NCBI GenBank assembly: GCA_027604685.1
Contig: JADHYX010000297.1
Location: 1 to 27,971 of the forward strand
Direction: 5' to 3'
Source: Lobulomyces angularis
Taxonomy: Eukaryota; Chytridiomycota; Chytridiomycetes; Lobulomycetales; Lobulomycetaceae
DNA: 27,971 nt
Shown here: positions 1-9,407 of the stretch, one piece after another
How positions within the stretch are numbered: position 1 is the stretch's first letter
How the letters are laid out: each line of letters begins with the position of its first letter
Position numbers and translations under genes: made by a program
The notes under the pieces: generated by a model
The model's input: the letters and a program-made list of their open reading frames with translations, nothing else
Database searches by the model: none
Told to the model about the DNA's origin: nothing

Positions 1-611
1 GGAGGGTTCAATGAATCGTCTTTGAGCGTTATTTCGCAATCATAAGGACGTTCTTGGGGAAGAAGTTCAGAATCAGACTTGCTGAAGACATCGGAAAATT
101 CGAGATATTTGGTTGGGATGCTAGGAGTATTTGGAGTTTCAGATAGACTAAGAAGTTCGGCAGGAAAATTTATTTCACGAGAACGCCAGTTGATACTGGG
201 ATTGGATTGTTTCAAAAAAGGTAGACCGAGGATAACAGGAAAAGCAAGAATTGATATTATATCAAACGAGAGTTGCGTAGAAAAGTTTACTAGATTTAAA
301 GTCAAGGGAATTGTTACTGTAGATGGATTAGGTTTTGTTATGCTGGGGATTGAGTATTGTGAAACGAGAGTGTTGTCTATGAAATTTCCGGATGAACCAG
401 AGTCTATTAGAGCTATGGTGTTGATTTTTGTGTTATTGAATAAAATTGTGATGGGAATGGTGAAATTGGTGTTGTTATTGAGATTTGTGATACTGGAGGT
501 ACCTAGAATTTTTTTATTTTTTATTTTATTTTTATTTTGTTGAGGGATTTCAGGTTTTGTTTCTCTGTCCACGTTCAGTGCCCTCTCTTGCCGCGGACTT
601 GGAAGTTTAAA
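1..611 (-). CDS. Ty3/gypsy-type pol, 5' part: retropepsin and RT linker (partial, off left edge)
   Basis: Retrotransposon polyprotein, read right to left and open to the window edge. It lies in the -1 frame relative to gag and overlaps the gag 3' end, so it has no start codon of its own; entry is probably by frameshift at 605-611. An aspartic protease core is visible: a hydrophobic strand leading into the active-site motif I-D-S-G-S-S-G-N-F-I-D (D-S-G codons at 404-396), then the second hallmark V-I-L-G-L-P-F-L about 60 residues later, followed by the N-P-x-I-x-W segment typical of gypsy retropepsins. The last visible residues (F-S-D-V-F-S-K, then L-L-P-x-E-R-P-Y-D) are the usual linker just before reverse transcriptase. 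RT, RNase H and integrase would lie outside the window. I saw no stop or frameshift in the visible part. The ORF on the opposite strand at 79-543 is its shadow. Confidence 0.88.
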
Positions 612-1483
612 TTCTTTAAATTTTTCTTTGGACAAGCAATGACTTGATGACCAGGCTCGCCACAGTACATGCATAACCCCTGGGCGCGACGGCGTTGACG
701 TTCTTCTTGGGAAAGGGGACCTCTAGGCTGATTTTCGATAACGGCATTTACTTGTTGCGGCTTTTCCACTTTGATAACATCTAAATCCATCGGAACTTGA
801 GTGTTGTGGTAATTTTGCTTAGGTCTTTCAAGTTTTCTTAAATGTAACCTATTGTCAATTCTAATGCATAAAGCAGCATAGCGTTCTAAATCCGTTGGGA
901 CGGTTTCGGCAAGGGCAAGTGCATCTTTGATGTTGTCGGAGAGTCCTTCGTGATATCTGTGAAGGAGAGCTTCATTATTAAAACCAGTTTCAATAGCAAT
1001 TGTCTTAAATCTGGTTGTATAATTTAGACAGCTGTTACGTCCTTGATTGAGTTTTGAAAGTTCTAATCTTGCTTTCCATACTGCGTTTGGGTCACCAGAG
1101 GTTTCTTCTAACTTTTTGTAAAATTTACGAATCTTGAACAGGAAAGGTGGCATTTGCTGAACAATTTCAGCGGTGCTGCAAACTATACGACACCAGGTTA
1201 GAGTATCGCCAGTCAAGAGAGAACCTAAAAATGCTACTACCGTTTCTTCATTACCTTCAAAATGTTGTTCTTTTAAACGGATGTAGTTCTTGGTTGATGA
1301 AATAAAATTTTTTAAATTTTTTTTTTGCCCACTAAATCTTTCAGGGAGGGGTACTTTAATGAAAGTTGGATTTTTAGTAGCACCTTCTCTGGCATCAGAC
1401 AATTCTTTGATAATCTTGGTTAAAATTTCGATTTGCTGTTGAAGCTGTTGGAGTATTAATTCGAGGTTGGGTTGTTCAGACAT
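575..1483 (-). CDS. gag: Ty3/gypsy-type Gag (capsid plus CCHC zinc knuckle)
   Basis: A 302-residue Gag protein, which would form the cytoplasmic virus-like particle and bind the element RNA. The N-terminus (about residues 5-35) is a Gln/Leu/Ile-rich helix likely to be a coiled coil. The middle, about 45-210, has the retrotransposon-gag character: P-x-P-x-x-F-S-G followed by Y-I-R-L and later a D-P-N-A-V-W motif. A zinc knuckle C-X2-C-X4-H-X4-C is at residues 271-284, followed by a Lys/Arg-rich tail. The ATG at 1481-1483 follows an A-rich leader 3' of the 5' LTR (1568-1818). The reading frame is uninterrupted, so this copy is young or still active, in contrast with the decayed elements elsewhere in the window. 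The stop at 575-577 lies inside the overlap with the pol frame. Family assignment is firm; activity is inference. Confidence 0.9.
   Translation of the reverse strand: MSEQPNLELILQQLQQQIEILTKIIKELSDAREGATKNPTFIKVPLPERFSGQKKNLKNFISSTKNYIRLKEQHFEGNEETVVAFLGSLLTGDTLTWCRIVCSTAEIVQQMPPFLFKIRKFYKKLEETSGDPNAVWKARLELSKLNQGRNSCLNYTTRFKTIAIETGFNNEALLHRYHEGLSDNIKDALALAETVPTDLERYAALCIRIDNRLHLRKLERPKQNYHNTQVPMDLDVIKVEKPQQVNAVIENQPRGPLSQEERQRRRAQGLCMYCGEPGHQVIACPKKNLKNLNFQVRGKRGH
605..623 (-). promoter_or_regulatory. Candidate -1 ribosomal frameshift site(s), gag to pol
   Basis: On the coding (minus) strand, in the gag frame, the heptamer T TTA AAC (positions 611 to 605) fits the X XXY YYZ rule and is identical to the well-known U UUA AAC slippery site. 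Nine codons separate it from the gag stop. A second heptamer of the same type, A AAT TTA (623 to 617), lies 12 nt upstream and also in frame. The -1 frame is open from both sites through the protease. The frames and motifs are seen directly; use as a frameshift signal is inferred. I did not establish a downstream pseudoknot. Confidence 0.55.
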
Positions 1484-1567
1484 AATTTTTTTTTTTTTTT
1501 ATTTAGAGAGTTGAAGACCAGGAAACTTTGAAAAATAGATTTTGAAAAACTAGGAAGTGAATTATGA

Positions 1568-1818
1568 TGTCAGAAATATGGACTATGAACTCAGGTAAGT
1601 GATAATTTTTTAAAACAACTTAATTATGGAATAATGATACTAAAACTATTCCTTTTATACTAAAATTTAGATTACAAATAGAGATATAGAATTAAAACGA
1701 AGATATGAAACAAATGCCAAAAGATTCTTTAATCTTCCAAAAAACTTCGATGAACTTCTAAAAGATTTGAATTCTTCTAAAAAATGTTGAAGTTTTCTTA
1801 ATACTTCGATTCATTACA
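1568..1818 (-). repeat. 5' LTR of the gypsy element
   Basis: A 251-bp terminal repeat just upstream of gag. Read on the element's strand it begins TGTAATG and ends CTGACA, the usual TG..CA ends. The boundaries are supported by a diverged copy at 8716-9005 that begins and ends at the same words (tgtcag and cattaca on the plus strand) and is flanked by a target-site duplication. On the minus strand it carries a TATA box. The leader between the LTR and the gag ATG (1484-1567) is A-rich on the element's strand. It shows no TGG-starting primer-binding site directly at the LTR edge; the first TGG is at 1520-1518, 47 nt in. Confidence 0.8.
1651..1659 (-). promoter_or_regulatory. TATA box in the LTR
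   Basis: TATAAAAGG on the minus strand (element orientation), inside the LTR and preserved exactly in the solo LTR at 8845-8853. The conservation between two otherwise diverged LTR copies and the fit to the TATA consensus suggest the element's core promoter. Confidence 0.5.
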
Positions 1819-3706
1819 CTTAGATATTAAAAAGATAGTATTAATAATTTATAACTTTTAAAAACTCTAAGGTATTTATGGTTGTAAAGTGTACTGAAAA
1901 AGGTAGTGTAGATAGTATAATGTAGTAATGTTTTTTACTATTCCTTGCTTGTTTATTCAATCAATATAAGACTTATAACTTGATCTATTTAATACTCTTC
2001 TTATTATTATATTATTTAAGTAGAACCCGGTTACTGCTTATCTAATGTAGTAATCATATTATAAACTGAAAATTACTGTTAGAATTTTATAGTGAATATA
2101 AAAAAAAGTGTACATAAATTGTATAGCAAATTTAGGAAATTTTTAAATTTAATTACTGGGAAAATTAAAATACCATTTATTAAGGTAGTAGTTGACAAAA
2201 AAAAATTTTAGTTCTATAATAAATTTTTTTTTAGAATAGGTGATACATATTTTTCAACTGATCAATCTTTTAATATTCAAATACAAAAATTCTAATACTT
2301 CTTTACAAAATAATAATTACTTTTATTATATTAAAACTACATTTTTGCGGAGCTAGATTCGCTGTAATGAAATCAATTAATCATTAACTTCCACAAAAAA
2401 TTTCTTTAATACAAAATAAAAAACGATGAAGGTAAAAAATTGAGATGCATAGAAAATTTAAATTAAACATAAGAGCTAATTTATCCAATGAAGCAGGTAT
2501 AAATGAAGAGATCTACCACGGTAAGACAAATCAAGAGAAATCAATTTACCTATACTATTATAAAGAGGTTTAACATTTGTTAAAGAAATTTGAGAAATTT
2601 TGTTACAACTTAAAACATTTGAGATAATGTTTTAAATTTGTACACATTTTTCCTTTTAAAAATCTGAATAGTATTAATTTGCAAAGTATTAGAAAAGAAA
2701 AACCTTGTTGTAATGTAGTTTTCATGTTATTCCGTTGTGTCAATTACAATCTACAATGAAACCTTTCTTTTTTAAAGGTCAAAATCATCATTTTTATATT
2801 TATTTTTTTCATCCTTCAACTACTACTTTCAAATTAAAATCTTCATTAAGGAAGATTACTCATTTCAAATTTAAAAATTAATATTTGATGTTTAAGTATA
2901 CCAACTTCAGCGAAATCTATATACCATTTCAAAATTTACCTTTACATTCCCCGGTTAACAATTGAGATATCATACAAAATCATTTGTTTATTTAAAAATT
3001 AACACATTAATTTAAGTAAGTCAGTTTATTATTAATTGAATAAATAACTATAAACAATATTACATAGTGCTCGTGCGATATATTTTTTTATGGGGATAGT
3101 CTCGTTAAACATATAATAACATTTTTTCAAACACAATCATTGCAATAAAAAATTCCTAAAAACTATAAACAGAGAAGAAAAGTAAACTTTTTTTTTATTC
3201 AAATCGTACTAAATGCAAAAACATTCCTGTAATAAAACCAACTTTACTACTGTATTTATTGGAAGATCTAATCATTATGAAAAAATGGAAAATTTATTTT
3301 ACACTGCAAATCGAATAACTATTCATACAACTCATTTTTTAAGTATTTTACTTTAAACTACCGTAACCAAAACAAATGGAGTATGATTAATGTTGATTTT
3401 TTTACTAGAATATACAACTTTTTAAAAATCATTCAATAAAAACAACAAAAACTAGTACTGTAAAATTTTACAAGCTAGAAATTGTGGTTGAAAGTACTTT
3501 ATTACATGGAGCTAGACCACTTTAATTAAGTAGATAATCCATATTTCTTCCTAAATAGTTTTCGCTATTTAAATTTTAATTGGTATTTGATGTTTTTGAA
3601 TCACCTAGCGGTTAATGTTCAAAATTTGCCCAAACGCTATTATTATTATAACTTTCAGGGTTTTTTTAAAAAATATAAAATTAATTTAAAAGAAAATTTT
3701 GTAACT
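1819..3706. other. A+T-rich noncoding stretch
   Basis: Flank outside the gypsy 5' LTR. I see no reading frame of substance, RNA gene or recognisable element here. The final part contains an in-frame upstream extension of the AIM19-like ORF (ATG at 3590), judged less likely as a start than 3707. Confidence 0.5.
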
Positions 3707-4393
3707 ATGGATGTTCTTCGAAAGAAGTATCAAGAAATTGAAGTTAGTTTAAGAAACCCAGGCAGTTCACCTTATCCAGCTTTGGGATCATCTATATTAT
3801 GTAAAATTAAACTTATCAAAAAATTTGTTTTACAACATTTTGTTTCAGTTAACTTTCAAAACTTTTTATTATTAAATCATACCAACTTTTGCATCTTTTT
3901 TACTGGAATTAAAAAAAAAGAAGAAAAATTTACTGATTAAATTTAATATTATGAAATGTTTTAGGTTTAGGAACTTGCATCAAAGGTTTACAAGGTAAAC
4001 CAGGATACCCTCCATATATCGGCCTTGTAGCATTTTCTGCCATTTTTGGTGGAAGTAGGTATCAGTTTAATCTTTTGAATTGTAAAGTTAAAAAAACAAA
4101 ACTAGTTGGATCATAACACAGGATACTGAACACGGATCTTCCATTGCTACTTCCTGGGGTATAGCTTTTTCTGTTTTGTTTGCAAAAAATGCGTTTAAAT
4201 CTTTAAAACCTGGTTTGAAATTCTTTTTATTATTATTATTTTTTTTTTTTTGTTAAAATTTGTTAAATTGTTAAATTGTTTTTTTTAAATTTTTCAATTT
4301 TAATTTACTTTAGGGCCAATTTTTTTAACCAGTTGGATTATTGGTTCAACTGGATGTTATGCGTCGGAGATGTGGGAAAATTTAGTTGCTTAA
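3707..4393 (+). CDS. AIM19-like mitochondrial membrane protein, four exons
   Basis: Predicted 124-residue protein from exons 3707-3800, 3965-4058, 4106-4212 and 4314-4393. All three introns are GT..AG and preserve the frame, and the stop is TAA. It resembles the fungal AIM19 family (altered inheritance of mitochondria 19), small mitochondrial membrane proteins of unclear biochemical role: an N-terminal P-Y-P-A-L (residues 22-26), then a D-x-E-x-G-x-x-x-A-T-x-W block (69-80), and hydrophobic segments at about 49-67, 76-90 and 100-116. The start at 3707 has A at -3 and G at +4. An in-frame ATG at 3590 would add 39 residues rich in aromatic and basic residues. The match is by motif memory, not search. 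The intron 2 acceptor at 4105 was chosen because it alone keeps the frame; the next AG (ending 4131) gives the wrong frame. Confidence 0.75.
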
Positions 4394-4689
4394 ATTTTTT
4401 TTTCTTTTCTTAATTTATTTTTTAGACAAATTTTATCTTTCTTTTATTCATCATAATATTTTATTAATTTCTCTATAGTACGTAACTTTTTTATGGTTAA
4501 AGTGTTATTCCAGCAAAATAAAATTATCTTTTGCTTTTGTAGAAACATTGTGGCATTCACCGATTTGAAATATCTAATTAATAACTGTAGTATTCTTATC
4601 TTTTTACGAAAAAATTTATGCGATAACTCATTGATATCTGCATTATTCACATCTTGGATATACAGTATCTTCACCCAAAATGTCACATT

Positions 4690-5555
4690 AAATTTTTGGC
4701 AGAAAATCTATTGATACTTAGTGGGATTTCCACCTAATCTAATAACTTCTTTTATCTATAGGATTCATATTCGGATTTTGTGGAGGCCAGTCAAGGGTTG
4801 GAATCTTGTTTTTTGGTGAGAAAATATTATCTTGCATAAACACCAAATCTACACCAAAGTTCTTTCTGGAAGCTTTAATTTTCAGGTAAGAGGTTCACCT
4901 GAAGAGTTTCTATATAATTGTATTGGTTTTGGTTGCCTTCCAAAACTACAAGTGGTCCGAAACCAAAAAACTGAGAAAAACCCAAACTTAACCACAAATC
5001 CAATTTGTTGAATTTGCAAATTTGATGGTAAATATTCCTTAGCTACACTAAACTGACATCGAAAATGGATATCTTTACCTTTTATAAGCTTTCTTACTGT
5101 ATTTCATCTGACAAAATTGTTTCATGAATCAGTTTGTCCAACTCCTCCATATGTTATTTAGCAAATTCTACTCTTAAGCATTGTTTTTTTTTACTTACTA
5201 AGGGTTTCTTCAATAACTTAATTTGAAAAATATTGTTATTATTGAGAAAATTTCGAATTGCTGTTTCTGAAAAAATAAGATTTTCCGAACCAAATACCTT
5301 ATTTAATTAGGTTTTAATGGCTGCAAGAGTATATTCTGGGTTGTTTGTTTGAATGTTTTTGGTTTGTAGCCAAACTCTTCCATTACTTTTTGAGTTGGAA
5401 ATTTTAACTTTTTGTAATTAAAAGTCTTTTTCGCTCCCACCATTTCCTCAATACGACTGCACTTTTACCCAGGATTGATCCAATGAGGACCTAAGTACAT
5501 CCTTTCTTGCGCAAAACACCAATTTGATGAATTCCAAGTCGCAGTAAGTCATTTT
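4690..5555 (-). pseudogene. Decayed Tc1/mariner transposase (copy A)
   Basis: Remains of a cut-and-paste DNA transposase, read right to left. The N-terminal end (about 5545-5440) keeps a helix-turn-helix-like piece. Near 5200-5100 sits a block resembling K-P-L-x-x-K-K-x-x-L-R-x-E-F-A-K followed by an acidic I-L-S-D-E segment. At about 4825-4755 is the hallmark D-W-P-P-Q-N-P-N-M-N-P-I, corresponding to the Tc1 WPPQSPDLNPIE motif with its catalytic acidic residue. Several stops and frameshifts interrupt it. The part from about 5001 to 4690 is homologous to the plus-strand fragment at 8589-9375; relative to that copy about 140 bp are missing just after the WPPQ motif (junction near 4755). I could not define terminal inverted repeats. 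It lies tail-to-tail with the AIM19-like gene. Confidence 0.72.
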
Positions 5556-6188
5556 TTATAATTTTTTTTTGGAAAGGGTTATGTTCTGTAAAGTTTATAA
5601 TTAATGAAGAGCAATTGAAATGCTATTGATACTATCTGCTTCAAAAAGTACTCCAGAGCTTTCACAATTGTAAATCTCAAATGTAATTTGAATTACTAGT
5701 TTTTTGGAACCTTTTGTTCTACAAAGTTGTTTTTTTTCACATTTTTTGTGATTTTTTTTTGGTATTAAGTTGAAATTCTGTGCTTCACTGGTTTTTAAGA
5801 AAGCATTATTAAAATAACTAGGACTAAATATCACAATATTTTATAGCTTACAAATTAAGCATCAAACGTCAAACAAAAGAACAGAATAAAATAATATCTT
5901 AACACTTTAATTTAATTTCAAGTTATTGCTGTTTTGAAAATTTTTGAGAAAAGAAAACATTTAAAGAATAAAAAAAAGTAGAAGAAAACTGAAAATACCG
6001 AAGAATAATTTTTTCAAAAAAAAATTTAGAATAATTTAACTTAAAAAACTAGCGTTTTAAGAAATTAAATTTTCAAAGATTACGAAGTTTTTTTTTAATT
6101 TTTTTTGGTTTTTTTAACATCAATTTGATTATTCTGTCGTTTAAAAAGCAATTTATATCACAAAATCTTTTTAATAAGAACGTATACA
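5556..6188. other. A+T-rich intergenic stretch upstream of velvet gene 1
   Basis: Mostly A+T-rich sequence. A 77-residue minus-strand ORF at 5601-5834 is next to the Tc1 relic, but its composition gives no reason to call it a gene. Any promoter for the velvet gene at 6189 must lie here; I could not single one out among the many A/T runs. Confidence 0.4.
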
Positions 6189-7161
6189 ATGTCAAAAAAG
6201 TTTACATCGGAAAAAAATTCTGATAGTGATAAAGAAATAGATTCTTCAAAATTACTTGAATCTACATCCAGAAATATGGAGCATACACACAAGTAATTAA
6301 AAAAAAAAAAATAAAAATTAAATAAAAAATAATTTTTTTTTTTTTTTAATTTTTTTTTTTTTTTAATCTTTTTGTGTTCTTTTTCTTTTTACAGATACCG
6401 ATTAGTTGTTAGACAACATCCTGTACACGCTAGATTATTTGGTAGCTCTAATAAAGATAGGAGGCCAATAGATCCAGTAAAAAAACAAAAAAAAATAAAA
6501 AAAATTAAATATTTTAATTTTCTTTTTTATTTTAAAATTTCCAGCCTCCCATTTTAGAATTGTTGAAAATGGACCATGAAGAGCAGCTTTATCCAATGTA
6601 TTTTTAAAATAATAAAAATTTTCTAATATCCTTTTTTTTTTTTGCTATTAGCATAAAAGATAGTATGTTTTTTTGCATGCGAGTAGAGTTGTGGAATAGC
6701 AACGGAACTTCAGAGTCCTGCCGTAAAATACACAGTGATTTACCTCTGTTTGTTGGTAGCCAAATGGAGAACTCAAGAGTTTTGGTTTGAAACAAATCAG
6801 ATTCTGTTAATTAATTTTGTATCGTTTTTTAGACGGATGATTTAGGGCGAATAGGAACATTTTTTATTTTTAAAGATTTATCTGTTAGAGACCATGGAAC
6901 TTATACCTTAAAATTTTTTTTTTTTGATTTAGAAAGGTTTATTAATATTTAAAAAATACTAATAAAAAAATTTTTTTTTTTTTATAATTTAGTATGGAAT
7001 CTCCAGGAAGTTTAATTGAACATTCACTGACTGCGGAGGCAGTAATATTTTCCAACCCATTTAATGTCTCAACTGCTAGAGAATTTTCTGGGGTATTGCA
7101 ATCTTCTAATTTAGCTAAAGTTTTTAAAAGTCAGGGTGTAAAACTATCAATAAAAAAATAA
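6189..7161 (+). CDS. Velvet-domain regulatory protein, copy 1 (six exons, 214 aa)
   Basis: A fungal velvet-family protein: DNA-binding and protein-partnering regulators (VeA, VelB, VosA, VelC) that couple development and secondary metabolism in the nucleus. Exons: 6189-6292, 6395-6476, 6545-6597, 6652-6784, 6833-6936, 6993-7161; introns of 102, 68, 54, 48 and 56 nt are all GT..AG, and the joined frame is 215 codons including TAA. The velvet fold fills residues 36-214: V-V-R-Q-H-P-V-H-A-R (39-48), D-R-R-P-I-D-P-P-P-I (56-65), R-V-E-L-W-N (90-95), D-D-L-G-R-I-G-T-F-F (126-135), and the C-terminal G-V-x-L-S-I-K-K. Residues 1-34 are a short Ser/Lys/acidic, probably disordered tail. Length suits a single-domain VelB/VosA-like protein, but the subfamily is undecided. 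The start ATG has A at -3. Confidence 0.9.
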
Positions 7162-7972
7162 GAATAATATAATTAATATAAATAGATGATAATAGTAACA
7201 TTTTTCTCTTTTTTTTTTTTCTTTTTATTTTTTTAATGTTGATATTCTTAATTTTTTTTTTTTTAAAATTTAAATATAAACAGAATCTAAAAATATCAAG
7301 TATTTACAGATTTTAAATGTCCCTAACAGTAAAAAATTATAATTGTAATTATTGAAACTCAGCTTTTTACAATTTTCAGAGAAATTCTGAAAAAATCCAC
7401 TTTTAAGTTTTTGCAATAATATTTAATATTATTTAAACAACACTATTTGCGCTTAAAGAGTCTTTCACATAGTTTTAAACATTAGATGTGTTTTTCTGAA
7501 AAATAGGTTGAAGAAATGTTATAAAAAAAAAAGAAAAACTGTCAGATTTTAATTGTTGTCAAAACAGAAACATTTCAAATTTTTATTTTTAAAGTAATGT
7601 AATACCAAAAAAAAAACTTCCTGTTTTTTGTACTTTCAAGGTATCCTCAATATTTGTGTAACCTGTTTTTATTTCAATACAATTTTTTTACATTAAAAGA
7701 AATTAGCAACAGTCTCTATAATCATCTCAGTATTATAGTGAGCATCTTTTATTGCATAGTCAATCAATTAAGAATAAAAACTTTTTTCCTAGTAATTCCT
7801 AGTAAAAAAATACTAACTTTCAAAAATTTGAGTTAAAATATTTGGAAAAAAGAGGAGTTGGTTTTTTCAATATTCCTCTATTTTTATTTTTAAATATAAC
7901 CGTTTTTTTGATATGTAATCTTTCAATTTTTAAAATTATTTAATTCTGATATTAAAAACTTAGCTACTAAAC
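7162..7972. other. A+T-rich spacer between velvet gene 1 and the velvet pseudogene
   Basis: Poly-T/poly-A rich. The 60-codon ORF at 7654-7836 has no recognisable content. Probably the 3' flank of gene 1 plus old intergenic DNA. Confidence 0.4.
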
Positions 7973-8575
7973 AGAAGAATGTTTCAACCCTACCAGAGTT
8001 GGATTCAAGCAAAACTAATGTTTAAGGGGAAATTGTTTCAAATGAAGTATTAGGGTCATTTTATAAAAACATGCGTATAAGTGGGTAACTTAATAGATAT
8101 ATGCCTCATTTTTTTTCAATAGAAATAGTTTCCAATTAATCGTCAGACTATTAATACTTCGAACATTCTGGTTTTTTTTGGTATTCTGACAAAGACAGCC
8201 GAACTTTAGATCCAGTTAGAATTAACAATTAATTACAGTGCTTTGATAATTTTAAGGGTCAAGTGTGACACTTTCGCTGTTGGTACTCTTTCTTTCACTT
8301 TCTCAGCTTTTTACCGAGAAGTCACTAAAAATAAAATTGGTACTCAATTTTTTTTTCTTTGTTACAAAAATTAGAATCCAATGGTAGAATTGTTAAAGTT
8401 AGATAGTGATGAGGACTAAACCCAATAAAGCATTATATTATGAGTTTACCTTTATTTTTTATTTGTTTTTGTAATAGGAAGCTATTGCTTTTTAATGGTT
8501 GAATTGTGGAACGGTGCTGATGAAGCATTACTCAATAGGAACCCACCAGTCTCCGAAATTTTAGGTACTCAAGTT
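7973..8575 (+). pseudogene. Velvet-domain pseudogene (third copy, truncated)
   Basis: Degenerate copy of the adjacent velvet genes, in the same orientation as copy 1. An exon-1-like piece rich in Ser/Leu/Glu (about 7979-8085, with an internal stop) ends at a GTAACT donor. After an acceptor at about 8122 comes a Q-L-I-V-R piece, then a frameshift, then D-K-D-S-R-T-L-D-P (about 8189-8215), corresponding to D-K-D-R-R-x-x-D-P. Next come N-P-M-V-E-L-L-K-L-D (about 8375-8405), matching the P-P-I-L-E-L-L-K-M-D exon, and F-L-M-V-E-L-W-N (about 8489-8512), matching R-V-E-L-W-N. Exons and introns keep the order of the intact genes, so this arose by DNA duplication, not retroposition. Everything after about 8575 (the last two exons) is gone, replaced by Tc1 sequence. 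Confidence 0.8.
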
Positions 8576-8581
8576 GCATTT

Positions 8582-9375
8582 TTTAGTTGGATTTGGGGTT
8601 ATGTTTTGGGGATCTTCTCAGCTTTTGGTTTCGGACCACTTTCGGACCACTTGTAGCTTTAGAAGGCAACCAAAACCAATAAATTTATATAGAAACTCGT
8701 CAGATGTACATCTTATGTCAGAAATATGGACTATGAACTCAGGTAAGTGATCGTTTTTTATAACAACTTAATTATTGATTGAATAATGATGTTGTATTTT
8801 TATAAAAAATAAATCACTTGAAAAACTAACTAGAACAATATATTCCTTTTATACTAAAATTTAGATTACAAATAGAGTTATAGAATTAAAACGAAGATAT
8901 GAAACAATTTCCAAAAGATTCTTTAATCTTCCAAAAACTTCGATGAACTTCTAAAAGATTTGAATTCTTCTAAAAAATGCTAAAGTTCTCTCAAAAAACA
9001 TTACATATTACCTGAAATTAAGGGTGCCAGAAAGAACCTTTGTGAGATGTGATGTTTATGCACGATAATGCTTCTTGTCTCAAAAAAAAATTAATATACG
9101 GTTTTCTCACCAAAACAAGATTCCAAGTCATGACTGGCCCCCAAATATGAATTTTATGGAGAACCTATGGGCTGTTTTGAAGAATAGGCGACAAAAAAAT
9201 AATTGGAACCCCTCAAGACAAAAATGAACTTTATTGAACAAGTCTTCCAGATTTTTGAGGAAATCTATAAAAATCTTTTAGATGTTTTATCTGATAATGT
9301 CGAAAATAGATAAAAGAAGTTATTAGATTAGACGGAGAAGCTGCTAAGTATTAAGAGATTTTTTGTCAAAAATGT
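8582..9375 (+). pseudogene. Tc1/mariner transposase fragment (copy B), split by a solo LTR
   Basis: Plus-strand homologue of the minus-strand relic at 4690-5001. It begins abruptly near 8589, mid-transposase, directly after the velvet pseudogene, with a segment like the Tc1 W-G-x-F-S block. At 8715 it is interrupted by 290 bp of LTR and resumes at 9006. The second half carries the D-W-P-P-N-M-N-F-M-E-N-L-W motif (about 9138-9170, the equivalent of WPPxSPDLNPIENLW) and a Lys/Arg-rich C-terminal part. Many stops are present. The N-terminal half of the transposase seen in copy A is absent. Confidence 0.75.
8716..9005 (-). repeat. Solo LTR of the gypsy family, with 5-bp target duplication
   Basis: Diverged full-length copy of the LTR at 1568-1818: same terminal words (tgtcag .. 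cattaca on the plus strand), the same TATAAAAGG on the minus strand (8853-8845), and long stretches of near identity (for example 8865-8980 against 1668-1790). It is longer by about 40 bp, mostly an A+T-rich insertion near 8790-8840. The flanks are tctta (8711-8715) and tatta (9006-9010), a 5-bp target-site duplication with one mismatch; the uninterrupted Tc1 copy A reads tctta once at the matching place. No internal retrotransposon sequence remains, as expected after LTR-LTR recombination. Confidence 0.8.
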
Positions 9376-9379
9376 TAGT

Positions 9380-9407
9380 GTGACGTATTGTATGTGACGT
9401 ATTGTAT
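9380..9407. repeat. Perfect 14-bp tandem duplication
   Basis: The unit gtgacgtattgtat occurs twice in direct succession (9380-9393 and 9394-9407), just beyond the recognisable 3' end of the Tc1 fragment. Possibly a replication-slippage duplication near the transposon end. Confidence 0.85.

Noticed and set aside
79..543. 154-codon plus-strand ORF
   Set aside because: It is antisense to the retropepsin frame, which carries the D-S-G-S-S-G and L-G-L-P-F motifs.
1568..1680. Exon-intron look-alike: short ORF with M-S-E-I-W-T-M-N-S before gtaagt, and an acceptor-like atttag downstream
   Set aside because: The joined text stops at once, and the whole block is the LTR, repeated at 8716-9005 with element-type ends.
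4444..4714. Overlapping ORFs on opposite strands (80 and 73 codons)
   Set aside because: Mutual shadows in the flank of the Tc1 relic, with no recognisable motif.
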